From NCBI GenBank assembly GCA_030762175.1, contig CM060831.1:75679001-75743000 (forward strand): a stretch of DNA of 64,000 bases, written 5' to 3'. Positions within the stretch are counted from its first letter, which is position 1; each line of letters starts with the position of its first letter. Below are positions 13,486-24,609 of this stretch, piece by piece. Below the pieces are notes generated by a model. The model searched no databases. It saw only the letters and a list, made by a program, of their open reading frames with translations, and was not told where the DNA came from. This DNA is from Metallyticus violacea. Taxonomy: Eukaryota; Arthropoda; Insecta; Mantodea; Metallyticidae. Position numbers and translations under genes: made by a program.

Positions 13486-14428
13486 TATTGAAGCGAGCAA
13501 AAGAAGATTAAATATTCAGTGCTTCAGGAAGGAAAAAGCATGTTTATTCCGTCCAGCATCTCCCTGCAGGCTGGAAAATGGAAAGGAAAGTCAACTCTGC
13601 TTGAAAAATATTTCTTCCTGCTCCCTTTGGAAGCTGACTGTTGGATTCTTTGTCCATACTCTCCAGACATACAAACATGCTCCACATTCATATAAGGCCT
13701 GCATCTTAAAACATCTAGAGTTATAATTTAAAATCTTACATCCCTGATAATGAAAGTTTGTGTTTTATTGTTCCTACAAAGAAAATTTAGTTACAACGTT
13801 TTAAAAAATTCACCATTTTTCCTTGAATAAACTTTAATTAAAAATTACAACTTATGATTTCCTTAAAACAGAAACAGATTGCTTAGCTATAAACCCATCT
13901 AAATTCCTGAAAGCTACAGCCACTTTATTTGGAGATTTACAAATAGGAATGCACTAAGATTGTTATTTCTTTATAAACACTAAAGTGTTTCATGAAATGA
14001 AATATGAGTTTGGAGAGTGCTACCTAAATTACTAAGATTTATTTTTGACGTCAGTACGCAGCTGAGCGCAGCGCGCACTAGGCTAGTCCAGCAAGTCGCT
14101 GTCACAAAGACGGACAGTTGATATCAATGAGTCGGTCGTAGTTCATTATTGTTTCTGTCTATGTATTATTACGGTTAAGAGACGTGTATAGCTTTTTCAT
14201 TACAGGCTATTGGTGTCTTACATTAATTTTAGTGTGTTGGAAAAATAAATTTTAGTGGTTAATTGTCACGTGCTGGCTGCTGTCCGAGGAGTCCTGATTT
14301 AAATTTACAGTGTCTAAGTTAAGGGGTTATGAAACGAGTAAATCTGGTTTTGAGAACAATTAGGGAGCTGCCTGATGCATTCTTTGATGTAGAAAGCCGT
14401 GTGATAGCTTCGGTGTGCTGATCACATG
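13486..14428. other. Intergenic with a GC-rich patch at 14045-14110
   Basis: The patch has a gacgtca (CRE-like) string followed by CpG-rich sequence (gcagctgagcgcagcgcgca). It could be regulatory or a repeat fragment. No transcription start or frame can be assigned. Confidence 0.3.
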
Positions 14429-14443
14429 CCCCCCCCCCCCCCC
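14429..14443. repeat. Poly(C) run, 15 C
   Basis: A homopolymer, preceded by atg. Its length may be affected by sequencing error. Confidence 0.85.
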
Positions 14444-15188
14444 ACCAATTATATCGCAAGTAGAAGTCACAGCGATCGCTGCGGTCGCCCAAGGCCAATG
14501 AGAACTGTCACGCCAAGAAGGGGGGAGCTATTTTGAATAATTCCTTTAACACAAATTAGTACTCATCATGAAATGAAATTAATGTTGTAAAGCTGTACAA
14601 GTCATGTTCATCGACGGAGACAATAGTTCAAATGTCAAAATAACTCTATATATAGTGCCGTCTTTAAACAAAAGTTCAGTTGTATGGCAGTAGCCTATAA
14701 CATTTAAAAAGCATTTCTGTTTAATTTTACATAAAATGTTCCATTTTTAGATGTGATAGAAGAAGCAATATTGCTGGTATTGTTTTTCAGAGTTAGCTTT
14801 CGTTTCGACAGTTTCGTAAAGTTTCTGAGTACAGGACTACAGCGACTAGCTAAAATCTTGAAAAGACACTTAGATAAGTGAACAAATTGCATATATGTGC
14901 CTGCTCGTATCCTAAGACAGAATCAACTATGTCATAGAATATTTCCTGTAATTTAAGGAGAAGGAATCAAATTATCATTCATAAAAAATGTGTGTTACTG
15001 TTAAGCATCTAGTGCTTTGTATGGTTAATTTATTTGATTTACACGATTGCTGACACCTTTCTTGCGAATCGTCTTACTTCTGTATTAAAATCCCCTTTCA
15101 CTTATGTATCCTACATAAAAACTTTTCTTTAAGACTATATTTATGTAGTGGCATAGCTAACGAAGAACAATTAACACGCAACGAAAGC
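14444..15188. other. Intergenic, nothing recognised
   Basis: A short CpG-containing patch lies at 14465-14525 (cagcgatcgctgcggtcgcc). The rest is AT-rich and featureless. Confidence 0.45.
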
Positions 15189-15355
15189 ACCGAGCTGTTC
15201 TGGTAGACTTGCCTCATATACCAAAATCGCGGATTCACCCCAGACCAGGGTCGATGTATTTTTTATTCTGACTTATAAATCCTAAGAATGGAAGGAAGTA
15301 AAGCCATGGGTGCCGTATCGTACATTTACGGCATGTAGAAGAACCTTAAGCCTTA

Positions 15356-15407
<52 letters not shown>

Positions 15408-15489
15408 AGTGCAAAATTTATTGACCATTTCACACCCTGAATTGCATGGGTTGCCGATAACCTGAAGTAAAGGGCGTCCATAAATGAAA
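15189..15489 (+). repeat. SINE family A, copy 8, split by an internal AAAG microsatellite
   Basis: Plus-strand copy. The degraded head runs to a B-box relic (ggattcacccc), then gaccagggtcgatg, ataaatcctaag, ggaaggaagtaaagcc, tgggtgccgtatcgtacatt and aagaaccttaagcc. At the point where other copies read cctgaaagaagaggcctctgag it passes into (AAAG)n and then resumes with caaaatttattgaccatttc, the tail ataacctgaag and agggcgtccataaat. The flanking SINE halves are in register, so the microsatellite arose inside the SINE. Confidence 0.85.
15354..15408. repeat. (AAAG)n microsatellite
   Basis: About 13 uninterrupted tetranucleotide units, embedded in SINE A copy 8. The ancestral SINE string ctgaaagaagag is the likely seed. 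Confidence 0.97.
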
Positions 15490-15496
15490 CACATAC

Positions 15497-15531
15497 TCTA
15501 CTACTACTACTACTATTACTACTACTACTAT

Positions 15532-15585
<54 letters not shown>

Positions 15586-15586
15586 A
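15497..15586. repeat. (CTA)n then (CTG)n compound microsatellite
   Basis: About 25 CTA units with two ATT interruptions, switching at about 15571 to five CTG units ending in cagc. It starts a few bases after the 3' end of the SINE, a common position for tail-born microsatellites. Any Val/Ala-rich frame here is an artefact. Confidence 0.97.
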
Positions 15587-16363
15587 GCATTATACGGCCT
15601 TGGTAATTGGGCTCTCCTAGAACGCTGTCGCGCTCTGCCGACCCCTAAATGAAATAACCTCACTGTATTTTAATTAAATGAAGTATCATTAATAAATGTA
15701 TTTATACTAAAATATCTTACTGAGCATATAGTAGTGCAGTGTGTTAGTTTTGTTTACAAAAGTACCTAATACTCTAATAAGAGACGCTTTGACAATAATG
15801 ATTCTAATATTCACGATTTGAGTCTCATCTTTAATATGATGCAAGTTCTTTCTTCGTTTGAAATGACATATGCTAATGCATTTTATCTCATAATTCAATA
15901 ATTGCCTATTTCCATTAACACTACATGGCATTTTGGTGTTAAATGTAAAGTAGAAGGTGGAAAAAATGTATTAGTTAATTCTCCAGTCTTAACCACAAAA
16001 TGTATATTGGTTGTTTATTAAAACGTTTAAATCTTCTTTTTTTTTTTTTTTTTCAAGATATTTTGCCTGACATTTGCATTCTACTTTTTCATCCCGCCGC
16101 AAACACAGTTTTAATTTGGGCAGAATAATACTACAAAAGCTTTCGAGCATTTAATGTAATAGTTGTTGTTGTTGTTTTTTTTTCTAAATTGTTTCAAAAT
16201 GTTTATATCTTACAAGTGAGAACGAACTGTAGGCGAATTAGTCAAGAGCTCTAAAAGAGGGTGAAATACTCTAATATAATGACTGTAATTTTATTCAAAG
16301 TATATGTTATCCCTTATTTTTTTATTCTGTCCAAATTGAAATAACAGTAACAATAACAACAGC
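15587..16363. other. Intergenic, nothing recognised
   Basis: AT-rich, with a poly(T) run near 16038-16054 and a short gtt repeat near 16161. No coding or transposon signal. Confidence 0.45.
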
Positions 16364-16390
16364 CTATCCTAAGACCGAGTCTTAGGATAG
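16364..16390. repeat. Perfect 12 bp inverted repeat with 3-nt loop
   Basis: The arm ctatcctaagac is followed by cga and then gtcttaggatag. It is a compact hairpin. With no T-run or gene beside it, I do not call a terminator. Confidence 0.85.
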
Positions 16391-16910
16391 AAAACCAAAT
16401 ATGTAATCTAATAGCATCTTCTTTAAAATTTAAACATAGAAATGTAGGGGCACGATTTGCCATTTCAAAGTACGGTTGACTAAAATTTAGAGAATGAAAC
16501 TTAAATTTAATCAACATTGATTTTAAATTTCCTCTTCAATATTTCAATTGGTATGCTTTCTTTGAATTAATTTCATTTTAAATAGGCAATTATTCAGACT
16601 GGTAAGTTTTAAAATGACAGTCTTGTATATATAACAATCTGTTTTGCTTTTAGAGTTGCATATTTTATAATTTCCATATTTTTTGTTCCTGCTTCTTTCC
16701 TTTAATGCTCACTGTAATTCGAGAATGAAATTAATATTGAAATATATTGTAAATAGTAATTATAGCATAAGCAAACATGAATATTTACGAAATAAGTTAA
16801 AATCATTTTATCTATTGATGAAATAAAAATATACAAAAACAAATGAATATTTTATGTCTATTGCATTAACTCATAAATCCTAACTTTTTATCTAAAGAAA
16901 GAAGAGAAGA

Positions 16911-16990
16911 TGCTATAGGAAAGATCGCTCAAGCTTTTCTTGACTATGGATCCCCTTTAAAGATCTTCAGCTGTCACGGACATCTAAGAT
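16911..16990. repeat. Possible hAT-like element end, degenerate
   Basis: The string gctcaagcttttcttgacta followed by tggatcccctttaaagatct resembles the ends of many hAT-type non-autonomous elements (variants of gtggttctcaacctttttga...cggacccc). It is read by eye only. A possible opposite end lies at 19325-19365. Confidence 0.25.
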
Positions 16991-17379
16991 TTAACTCAAA
17001 GTTCAAAATCTTAAATGTTCACCTTATACGTTTTTAATGCTGTTAATTACTGGATCATAAATTTTAATTATATAAACAAACAATAATTTGCATGTATATA
17101 AAACAGTAACAGCCATAACAATATAACATTAAATTTATATAAACGCAAAGAGCCTTTGTAATATCTACAACAATTGGATGGCACAAGAATACCGGTTAAT
17201 TTTAATTCCTGAATGAGGGGATGCTGCTGTACTTCACTTCCAAGGCGTTACATAAGAGAATATATATGTATTTTAATTCCGAGTCCTAAATCTATGTTTC
17301 CAAACTATTTATATATAGGTAGATAAATGATTGCAGAGACTGATTTTGCACTATTTTGCACTATTTTCTGTTACTTTTA

Positions 17380-17886
17380 TGGACTTCTTTGATACTCCGG
17401 GAAGACGTTGGAGGCATTATAGAGAGTAACCTCTCTCTGATGGGAAAACCATATTGCAGAAACATGCTGCAAAATAAGTTGCCTAATGCACATCTTTAAA
17501 AAGATTAAATGTGTTCCTATCCAGAATCGTAAAAAAGAATTTAATGCAATGCCTCACTTTGATTTTTTGCTGCAGACGTAAACTCTAACCTAACGCAAAA
17601 ACTACAGCGTATTCATAATACTCGTGCGTTATTACTGTGATGTGCTTTTGTTCGATCATAAAACACCTCTTTCGATATGCTGCGTTGGTTCTGCCTGAAA
17701 GACCGAAGAAATGTCCATTGTTTCTCACTAATTTTAAAAATTATTCATTAATCTTTTCCATCTTATGTATTATCTCAATTTCAAAATCTATTTTCCTCTC
17801 ATAATTTTAACACTCGCTCTGAAACTTTTTGTTTACACAATACAAGGAAACGTCAAGTATTAAAACATTTAAAACTTAGTTTTATA
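17380..17886 (+). pseudogene. Non-LTR retrotransposon (LINE) reverse-transcriptase C-terminal relic
   Basis: The C-terminal region after the RT domain of jockey/CR1-like LINEs is recognisable in two frames. LQRIHNT at about 17600 shifts into VRYYCDVLLFDHKTP. Then a 43-codon open piece (17758-17886) contains PSYVLSQFQNLFSSHNFNTR and later RKRQVLKHLKLSF. The HN-NTR motif and the QRIHN motif are typical of the post-RT segment of insect LINEs. Upstream, 17380-17580 may be more of the same protein but is too decayed to place. There is no catalytic FADD-type motif here, so this is a 3' fragment, probably 5'-truncated on insertion and then mutated. I cannot assign the clade. Confidence 0.72.
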
Positions 17887-18259
17887 TGTGATTTCTCCTA
17901 ATGTATAATATTGATTTTCTATTAAATAACTTTTATGGGTTTTAATTTTTCTTTTGTTTGCTTTATGCCCTTTATTTAATTTTAGTAATTTGCTGTATAA
18001 CTCTATACCCATTCTTCTTGAGTTCCGATGATTTAGTATTTCTTTAAGCTTGTATCTAAAGTCATTTTCATTATTTCTTACATTATAATCATGTATAATA
18101 TAATTTTTGTTCATTTTTATTTTGTAAACGTTTTAATACATTCATAAATGTATATACATAGTAAGTTAATATATCAGCAGTTGAAGATGTATGTGCACAT
18201 GTTATTTCTAGTCTTCATATTATTTTCATTGCCATTGCACTGAACATCACTTTACTCAC
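17887..18259. other. AT-rich intergenic, nothing recognised
   Basis: Probably LINE 3' flank or unique DNA. The minus-strand 81-codon frame at 17869-18114 is Lys/Asn/Tyr/Ile-rich, as expected by chance in AT-rich DNA. Confidence 0.45.
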
Positions 18260-18511
18260 ACCACCACGGGTGGTCAAGGTCGTTACGGCACGGACTTGTG
18301 AGTGAAAGGCCTTGGGTTCGAAACCCATCAGGATCGTACTCCCTGACAAGTTTTTCCAGGTTTTCCTCAGTCCCCATAAATAGCAAATGCCGGGGAGGCA
18401 CCCTAAACATAGGCCTTTCTTATTTTTTCATTCCATCTCATGTATCATCAATGTCCACTGCCTGTGATACCTAAGAATTTAAAATGGGCGTTAAACATTA
18501 TTAAAAAAAAT
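18260..18511 (+). repeat. SINE family B, copy 1 (intact B box)
   Basis: The tRNA-like head begins ccaccacgggtggtcaaggt and carries a perfect B box, ggttcgaaacc, at 18315-18325. The body landmarks are ggttttcctcagtcccc, ataaatagcaaatgccgggg, aggc...ctaaac-taggcct and tttcattccatctcat. The 3' part reads tgatacctaagaatttaaaa then gggcgttaaacattatt and an A-run. Two further full copies (54918, 56083) and two tail fragments (24962, 55821) are in this window. The head is related to a tRNA, but no cloverleaf can be closed. No clear target duplication. Confidence 0.85.
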
Positions 18512-18783
18512 ACCATTCGTCGTAACCACTGCCCCTCTGGAATGCATTGCCATAGGATGTCAGAGACTGCAATTGTCAGAAAAGTTAAATTATTATAAAT
18601 AAAGATTGCCCTAGCTTTAGTTCCTTATGTTACAATATAGTTATTTATTTGTTTTATCCTACTGTAAAATGTTTCATTCTTTTATTCTCATTCTTAATGT
18701 TATTACTATCATAAATCTTCCTGTCTACTTCACAGTATAGTTAGCGTTTTTCATTTTATATATTTATACATAGAGTTCGCGTC
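18512..18783. other. Intergenic, nothing recognised
   Basis: AT-rich and featureless. Confidence 0.45.
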
Positions 18784-18870
18784 ACGCTTGATCCAAGAAA
18801 GCGGGCCTTCAGGAGGAAGTCAGTTAGCGCGAAGTAAACAGCGGTTCGCTAACTTTCTTGTATCAAGCGT
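18784..18870. repeat. Nested fold-back (hairpin) of 87 bp
   Basis: The outer arms acgcttgatccaagaaag (18784-18801) and ctttcttgtatcaagcgt (18853-18870) pair with one mismatch. Inside them, gttagcgcgaa and ttcgctaac form a second stem around a ~10-nt loop, with a ~20-nt unpaired piece on one side. It could be a solo end-pair of a fold-back/MITE element or a structured RNA. Nothing shows transcription. Confidence 0.75.
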
Positions 18871-18940
18871 TACGGCAACCGCATTAGAGCATTTATTTTC
18901 ACTCTTGAGATTTACATATGTGGATGATTTTTCATTTTTA

Positions 18941-18969
18941 CTGATTATTATTATTATTATTATTATTCA
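18941..18969. repeat. (TTA)n microsatellite
   Basis: About nine ATT/TTA units. Confidence 0.95.
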
Positions 18970-19324
18970 TGCTTATATTTAAGCAACAATTATTTTCTCT
19001 GATTAATATTTTATATATGTTTATACATATTAGTATTGTCCTTGTTACTATTTGTTATAATTGTGGTATTTTCACTAAACTTAGGTAATTATTATTAGAT
19101 TGGTAGAACGGGAGAAGGAATTAACTCTGCCAGAACAAATAATAATAAAAAAACTCTGGAAGAAGAATATTATCTGAATGTGTGCTCTAAGTGTTTTACT
19201 GCATGCTGAAACCTCCATCCGAAAGAAAATAGCCGCTTCAGTGCAATTCTAGTTTATTTTACCTCAAAAAATATACGTTCAAATTTTTTATCATCTTTCT
19301 TTTTTCCTAATCCATGTTTGTACT
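18970..19324. other. Intergenic, nothing recognised
   Basis: AT-rich and featureless. Confidence 0.45.
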
Positions 19325-19372
19325 CTAATTCTCCTATGGTCCACGGACCACAGATTGAGAACCACTGGCCTA
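19325..19372. repeat. hAT-like terminal sequence
   Basis: The plus-strand ggtccacggaccacagattg then agaaccactggcc reads, reverse complemented, as ggccagtggttctcaatctg followed by tggtccgtggacc. The string cagtggttctcaa...ctgtggtccg is a widespread end sequence of hAT-type non-autonomous elements. It may pair with the weak end near 16911, or be a solo end. Confidence 0.45.
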
Positions 19373-22243
19373 AAACAAGAAGGAAAGTGACCATGCCAAG
19401 TAGTGGCGGTACTTCAACTCCTTAAAGTTTTGAACGTTGACTGTATCATAGTTGACGAGAAATACCTACACATTTTTCTTAACTGAAGAACTGAAAGGGA
19501 ACATTTTCCCCATAATTAACCAAGCTACGATGCCATTCTTCTCTCTACCAAACCCACGCTAACCTTCGTTCCCTGAGAGGAATATAAAAAATTACCAACC
19601 AAGATCGTATTAAAGAAATTTCTTTCATCTTGTCCATGTTTCTTTTTTTCCATGAGAAGACATGACCTTAACAGGCTGAATGCTGTTTGAAAGCGAGAGT
19701 TGTATAGAAGCGCTGACGTAAGATGTGTGTTGAAATTTTGAAGGGTCTTTGGAAAGGGCGCAGAGCACACACGGAATTCCCACGGGATGGACCCGAAAGC
19801 TCATTTCGGGCACGGAATGGTTTGCACGCCTGCAGGGGACAGCGTATGGGTAGGGAGAAAGTTCATGCATTTTTCATAGTCTCTGTAGTAACCTACAAAC
19901 TAGAACATGAACCGGTAAAGGAAAGTGGCCGCGATTTCTAACCTTAACGCAACCGTCAATCGGAAAGTAGTCAAGGATTATAAGAAGGGTGAAATTCATT
20001 GAGCAAACCACCGTTAAAACTCGATATATTGCTTAGTAAGTAAATACATGAGTACTTAGGTACTCAAAGATTTTTGTAAGACATTATTATGAGTAATAGA
20101 GGGCAGTAAATTGATTTGCTATTTCCTAGAGTGAATGTTCAGAGTGTAGGATTAAAAAGAAGACACATATCAATCACCTTATTCCAAAATCTAGTATTGC
20201 CATATTTACACACTACAATAATATACAGTCATTCCTCTGCTGGTAACGAATCCAGGGGTTTCAATCCGACATCGTCTATATTGTCAGTGAGATCCGATCG
20301 ATTTCGATTTGCTGTAGACTGTTTTAAACTAAAACTAAAATTATCTATAATAAGCCTAAAGGTATGCATTATTAATAACTAAAAGTTGCCTCTAAAAGTT
20401 GATAAATTAAACTTCAAATAAATTAATTATACGAACTATACAATAATTAATAATGGTTTATAATACACTGTTGTAAGTGCATTTTGATCGATATTTCTGT
20501 TTCTTTCTCGGTCTTTGGTACTGTCACGTGATCTGGATGTGTTGTCTTGTCTTGAAGAGCTAAAAGTTATTCTCTTCTGAGCTTAAGTAGTGAGTAGTCG
20601 TAGCTAAGAAGTTCCGGAGATGGGGCTATTTAGACCTTTAATTAGAAATTAATAAGAGCTTGTTGACTGCCTTAATGCGACCCAGCTTTATTGTCAGTTC
20701 GGTTTATTTTATAGAAGCATGTATGTAATTGTTTAAATTTAAAATTTAAAGTGAAACAAGCATTCTCTTGAGAAAATTTGTCATTTGACTCTAATACATT
20801 ATTACATTTATTAGGCATTATTGTTTTCAAGAAATATATTTCAGATACTGTTGGTTTATTTTTAAGTCATCTTTCTTTCTTTCTTGTTCACTGTGTTGTG
20901 TGCAAATTGTTATCAGTAGGATATGTATGTAAATTTTAACAAACCAGTTTGGCATATGTCTTTATGATTTAACTGTTCAGTTGTTCAAGTTTTGTAGAAA
21001 TGCATGCAAGCATATTATTACGCATGCAAGAATTATAAGTAAACCCTGATCAATTACTTAACTTTTTGTGGAATTTTGTATGTAAAATTTTCAAAATTAT
21101 ATTTATGATTCAGTTTTTACATTTAACGTGTTTAAATTTAAACAGGCACATGCATTGTTGTTTGTTTGACTTTTTAATGTCATTATTTATACTATAAGGG
21201 AAGTTTATTTTATATTTTCGTAAATGTTGTTAAATGTTATCTAATGAACAGCACAGGCTTCAACATTTCCTTTTGGGCGTTAATATTCATTATAGCACAT
21301 CATTCAAAAGCAGCGTATAATATAAATTGACAGTCATTACAAAAGAGATATTGCAGAAATTGTAGCTACTGAAGCTGATAGGTGTGTGGTTCTATAGATC
21401 GATAACCAGCGTGGCTGTAACTTATTAAAACCGCCATCATATGCTGCACAAAATAAAACTACTTTTAGCATTTGTATCATACAGTATTTTTAGATAAGCT
21501 TCAATATTTATAAATAAGGGAGTAATTATTAATTAAATTTATTCCCTGTCATTCCCAGACCATCTTTGTTTTTAACAGATAGTTTGTGTATTTGTTGCTG
21601 GGAGGAGCATGGAAGAAAATTTACCTAAATCTCTGGATAATGTAACTAATATACAGAAGTGGAAATTTGTAGTTTTTAAATATAATTTAACAAAATAAAA
21701 TTAGAATTTTTTCGATTTTATTAATATTACATTTTCTTTATCATCATATTAAAATGCTGTTTAAAATGTACTTATCTCGCGCTTAAAAAGCTATAGTTAT
21801 CACTGGGGTATGAGCAATGAAGGGGTCAGTGTTATTGCATTTCTTCCAGTTTGATGTGCTTCCAAAATCGCCAACATGGCTGTTTTCAATACATTTCAAT
21901 ATCAAATTTGAGTAACATCATTAACTATCCTATAGTTTGATTTCAATATCGTCTTGATGAATGTAATATTTAAAAATATGCATTGTATAATAAAACATGT
22001 AACTTGTGTCTGCTTAAATAGATTAACTATAATTGCATTCCGTATTAAACTAAGCTAGTGACAGTGGAGTTTTATAGAAGTTTATAGTGCAAAGCTTTAG
22101 TTCGAGTATTTTTGTTTTATAAAAATTACTTTTTAATGTGAGCTGTCTTAAAATAATGTTAATCTTCGACTGCGATTTAAGTTAAGATGCTACATATAGC
22201 TGTATTTTTTTAGATTTTTACTTCATTAAGCAATGAGTGGCAA
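19373..22243. other. Intergenic, nothing recognised
   Basis: A GC-richer patch at about 19740-19860 has overlapping frames on both strands (chance). Another patch lies at 20515-20640. I see no repeat copy or coding signal on either strand. Confidence 0.45.
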
Positions 22244-23430
22244 TACACGAGGCTGATTCAGAAAGTAACCTTAATATAGCAATTAAATTTCAGAATAATG
22301 CAGTAGGGTGTTGTGCACATATAAATAATGGATATCTATACCTCTGTGCTGGAATAAAAGCGCGTGCGGCATTGTGGGAAATGTGACGTCAGCTACCATA
22401 ACAAGATGGCTACCCCTTGGAAACAGGTACCAGCGAGGAGCAGCGAGCATTGCCCTTTGGGGGGGAGGGGTAATTGAGGAGCGAGAAACCGACAGATATT
22501 CATCTAGGAATGAAGAGACAACATGGAGAATACTATGTGTCAGAGATGTATCTGTGAGTGGCACAAAGTTTAAAAGTGGAGTGTCAACTCCCTGTGGTCA
22601 ATCGCTTACTGCCATTACCCCAGACTTAATCGCTGTAGTTGCACAAGTGATGCGAGACAATTAGAGAGTAACAATCAAAGGGGTGGCTGTAGAATTGAAA
22701 GTCAGTCATGACTTTGCACACCATATTACCAACTGTAGTACTGCCACGTCTCCGCTACGTGGAGAACAAAACAACTCCTCCTGAACTGAAAGAACGTGTG
22801 TGGATGTCTATGAAACACTGCTATGACGTTATGAAGTCGAAGAAAATGATTTCCTAAAGCGTATAGACAACTGTGAATGCTGGGTCCATATTTCCAGCCA
22901 GAGACCAAGCGAGCCAGCAAAGAGTGGCGGCATATACAGCTGTGTCAGCCGGTAAAGTGATACTCTTCTGAGACTCTAAAGGTCCAATCATGGAACATCA
23001 CACACTCAGAGAGCGGATTGTTAACAGCGAGCCATATTGTGATCTGCTTGTGCACCATTTGAAACCTTCAAACAAGTAGAAATGTCGAGGTTTGCTCACA
23101 ACTGATGTACTCTTATAGCATGATAATGCAAGACCTCATAGAGCGCACGCAACAGCATAAAAAGTTGCATATCTTCATTTTGAGTGTCTACCACGTTCTG
23201 CTTATTCACCGAACCTGTCTATCATGTCTTTGGACTACTCAAAGGCGGCAAGAAGTTGCACTTCACTTCGACGAAGTGAAAGACGCGGTGCATGGGTGGT
23301 TGCGCAGTCAATGACAATAAAAAAATTCTAGGGTAATCCATCAGTGAAAAGTTGGAACGCCTGCATTGAACGTGGTAGAGGCTATGTTTAAAAATGAAAA
23401 AGTATTTTCAATCCTAATGTATATATTTTA
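22244..23430 (+). mobile_element. mariner-family transposon of a second lineage (MLE2), 3' end lost
   Basis: After a TA at 22244-22245 the left end reads cacgaggctgattcagaaag then taacc, of the type gaggctgttcagaaagtaac found in mariners. The decayed transposase follows to about 23400. The expected right terminal repeat (ggttactttctgaatc...) is not found before the next element starts at about 23441 nor just after it, so the right end is deleted or diverged. Confidence 0.82.
22370..23400 (+). pseudogene. mariner transposase pseudogene (in MLE2)
   Basis: Plus-strand pieces in order, in shifting frames: KFKSGVSTPCGQS and AITPDLIAVVAQVMRDN to 22662, a stop, RVTIKGVAVELKVSHDFAHH (22665-22728), FLKRIDNCECWVH near 22850, IVNSEPYCDLLVHHLKPSNK near 23020-23080, HDNARPHRAHATA near 23118, and YSPNLS-YHVFGLLKGGKK near 23200. 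This is the mariner order: paired HTH, then a D,D34D catalytic core. Two of the three catalytic aspartates are gone. GDETW has become NCECW, and the segment with the third Asp (PSD) is deleted between SPNLS and YHVF. With many stops and shifts it is long dead. The last recognisable piece, CIERGRGYV, marks the usual C-terminus. Confidence 0.86.
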
Positions 23431-23440
23431 ACTTGTCGTC

Positions 23441-24002
23441 ACACGCTGGACAGAAGTAACAAGTACCTTTGGCTGGCTGCTAGTGCAAGTAACTGTTGCT
23501 ACTCCCGAGCGACAGCGGAGAGAACCGAACTCCTCAGTCTCGAACGAGAGGATGGAGTGGGGATGCACATTTGTTTGCGTGCAGTGTTGATTCCAGCATT
23601 AAATGGAATATGTGTAAACAAATACATAGCGTATGTCAATTTCAGGTCCACAATGAACACCGGATATGTTCAAGTAACCAATGATCTTATAATAGAAAAA
23701 AAATCTGATCGCAGTCCTCTTGCAAAATCTGATAGAACGGGCATTAGCCCAACCTCAAATTAAGAAATGTCTCCCTTAAACAGTTTGAAATGCTAAACTA
23801 TAGTGTTAAAAATCGCATGCCTTTTCCCGTTCAATTGTCATTTCCTTTACTATATTACAGTTACCCATTTGCTTTCGTGTGATGAACTACGAACATGCTT
23901 CCTAATGAGTCAAATAAGTTCGGTTCACTCCACTGTCCCTAGGGAGCAACAAAAGTTGCACTAGCAGCCAAAGGTACTCGTGATTTCTGTCCAGCGTGTA
24001 AC
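23441..24002. mobile_element. Non-autonomous DNA element with ~85 bp imperfect terminal inverted repeats
   Basis: The left end reads acacgctggacagaagtaac then tacctttggctggctgctag, tgcaagtaac and gttgctaccc-like, gcggagagaaccgaact. The right end, reverse complemented, reads acacgctggacagaaatcac, then gtacctttggctgctagtgc, aact, gttgctccct and ggagtgaaccgaactt. The repeats face each other across about 390 bp with no coding frame of note. This is the architecture of a MITE-like element. I cannot settle the target duplication, so the superfamily is unknown. It abuts the broken 3' end of MLE2. Confidence 0.82.
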
Positions 24003-24549
24003 AATTGATATTTTATGAATAAAAACATTAAGATTGTTTTTTTATTCAATCTCGTATAATAAATAACGTGTGAGCACTGAACATTTTCTTTCTAAAACTA
24101 GAGAAACATTCTTGAAATAAGCAAAGTCTTTGGATTCTAAATCTTCCTCTTACCCCTCAGACTTTAGCTCCTGTTATATTACATTTTTCTAATCCTTGCC
24201 CTTAACGGAGAGGATCAAGCGTATGCCATCTTTGCACGGACTTATTTGTTGCTATGTGCCAGATTCCTGTTCTCTTTCTTTCTCCTCTTATCCATACTCT
24301 AACCGACTACCCGCATCCTTTCTCTTGATTGGTCGAGACGAGTGCGGAAGTGTCTAGCACGATGACGTCAGAGTCTTACTCCAGGCTTATTACAAGCATG
24401 CCTCTGACTGAACAGGTGGAGACGTTTACGGCCAATTATTCAAAATTTGTAGTATCGTTGCTTACTTCACCGAGACTCATCCATTGATTAAGGCATTTGT
24501 GTAAGATACGCATTATTCATTGTAACTATTTTTCACTTCAGGGGTTTGC
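24003..24549. other. Intergenic, nothing recognised
   Basis: It includes a palindromic tgacgtca string at about 24363 with an inverted CCAAT-like attggt about 30 bp upstream. This is too little for a promoter call. Confidence 0.35.
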
Positions 24550-24604
24550 TTAATTATACTATAATTTTCTTAATTATACTATAATTTTCTTAATTATACT
24601 ATAT
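24550..24604. repeat. 20 bp tandem repeat, 2.7 copies
   Basis: The unit taattatactataattttct is repeated without change, then taattatactata. Confidence 0.95.
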
Positions 24605-24609
24605 AGAAT

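Noticed and set aside
15430..15663. Val-rich frame and a Phe-Leu-Ser-repeat frame
   Set aside because: Translations of the CTA/CTG and AAAG microsatellites.
16364..16390. Hairpin as a transcription terminator
   Set aside because: No T-run and no gene next to it; pol II genes do not use this signal.
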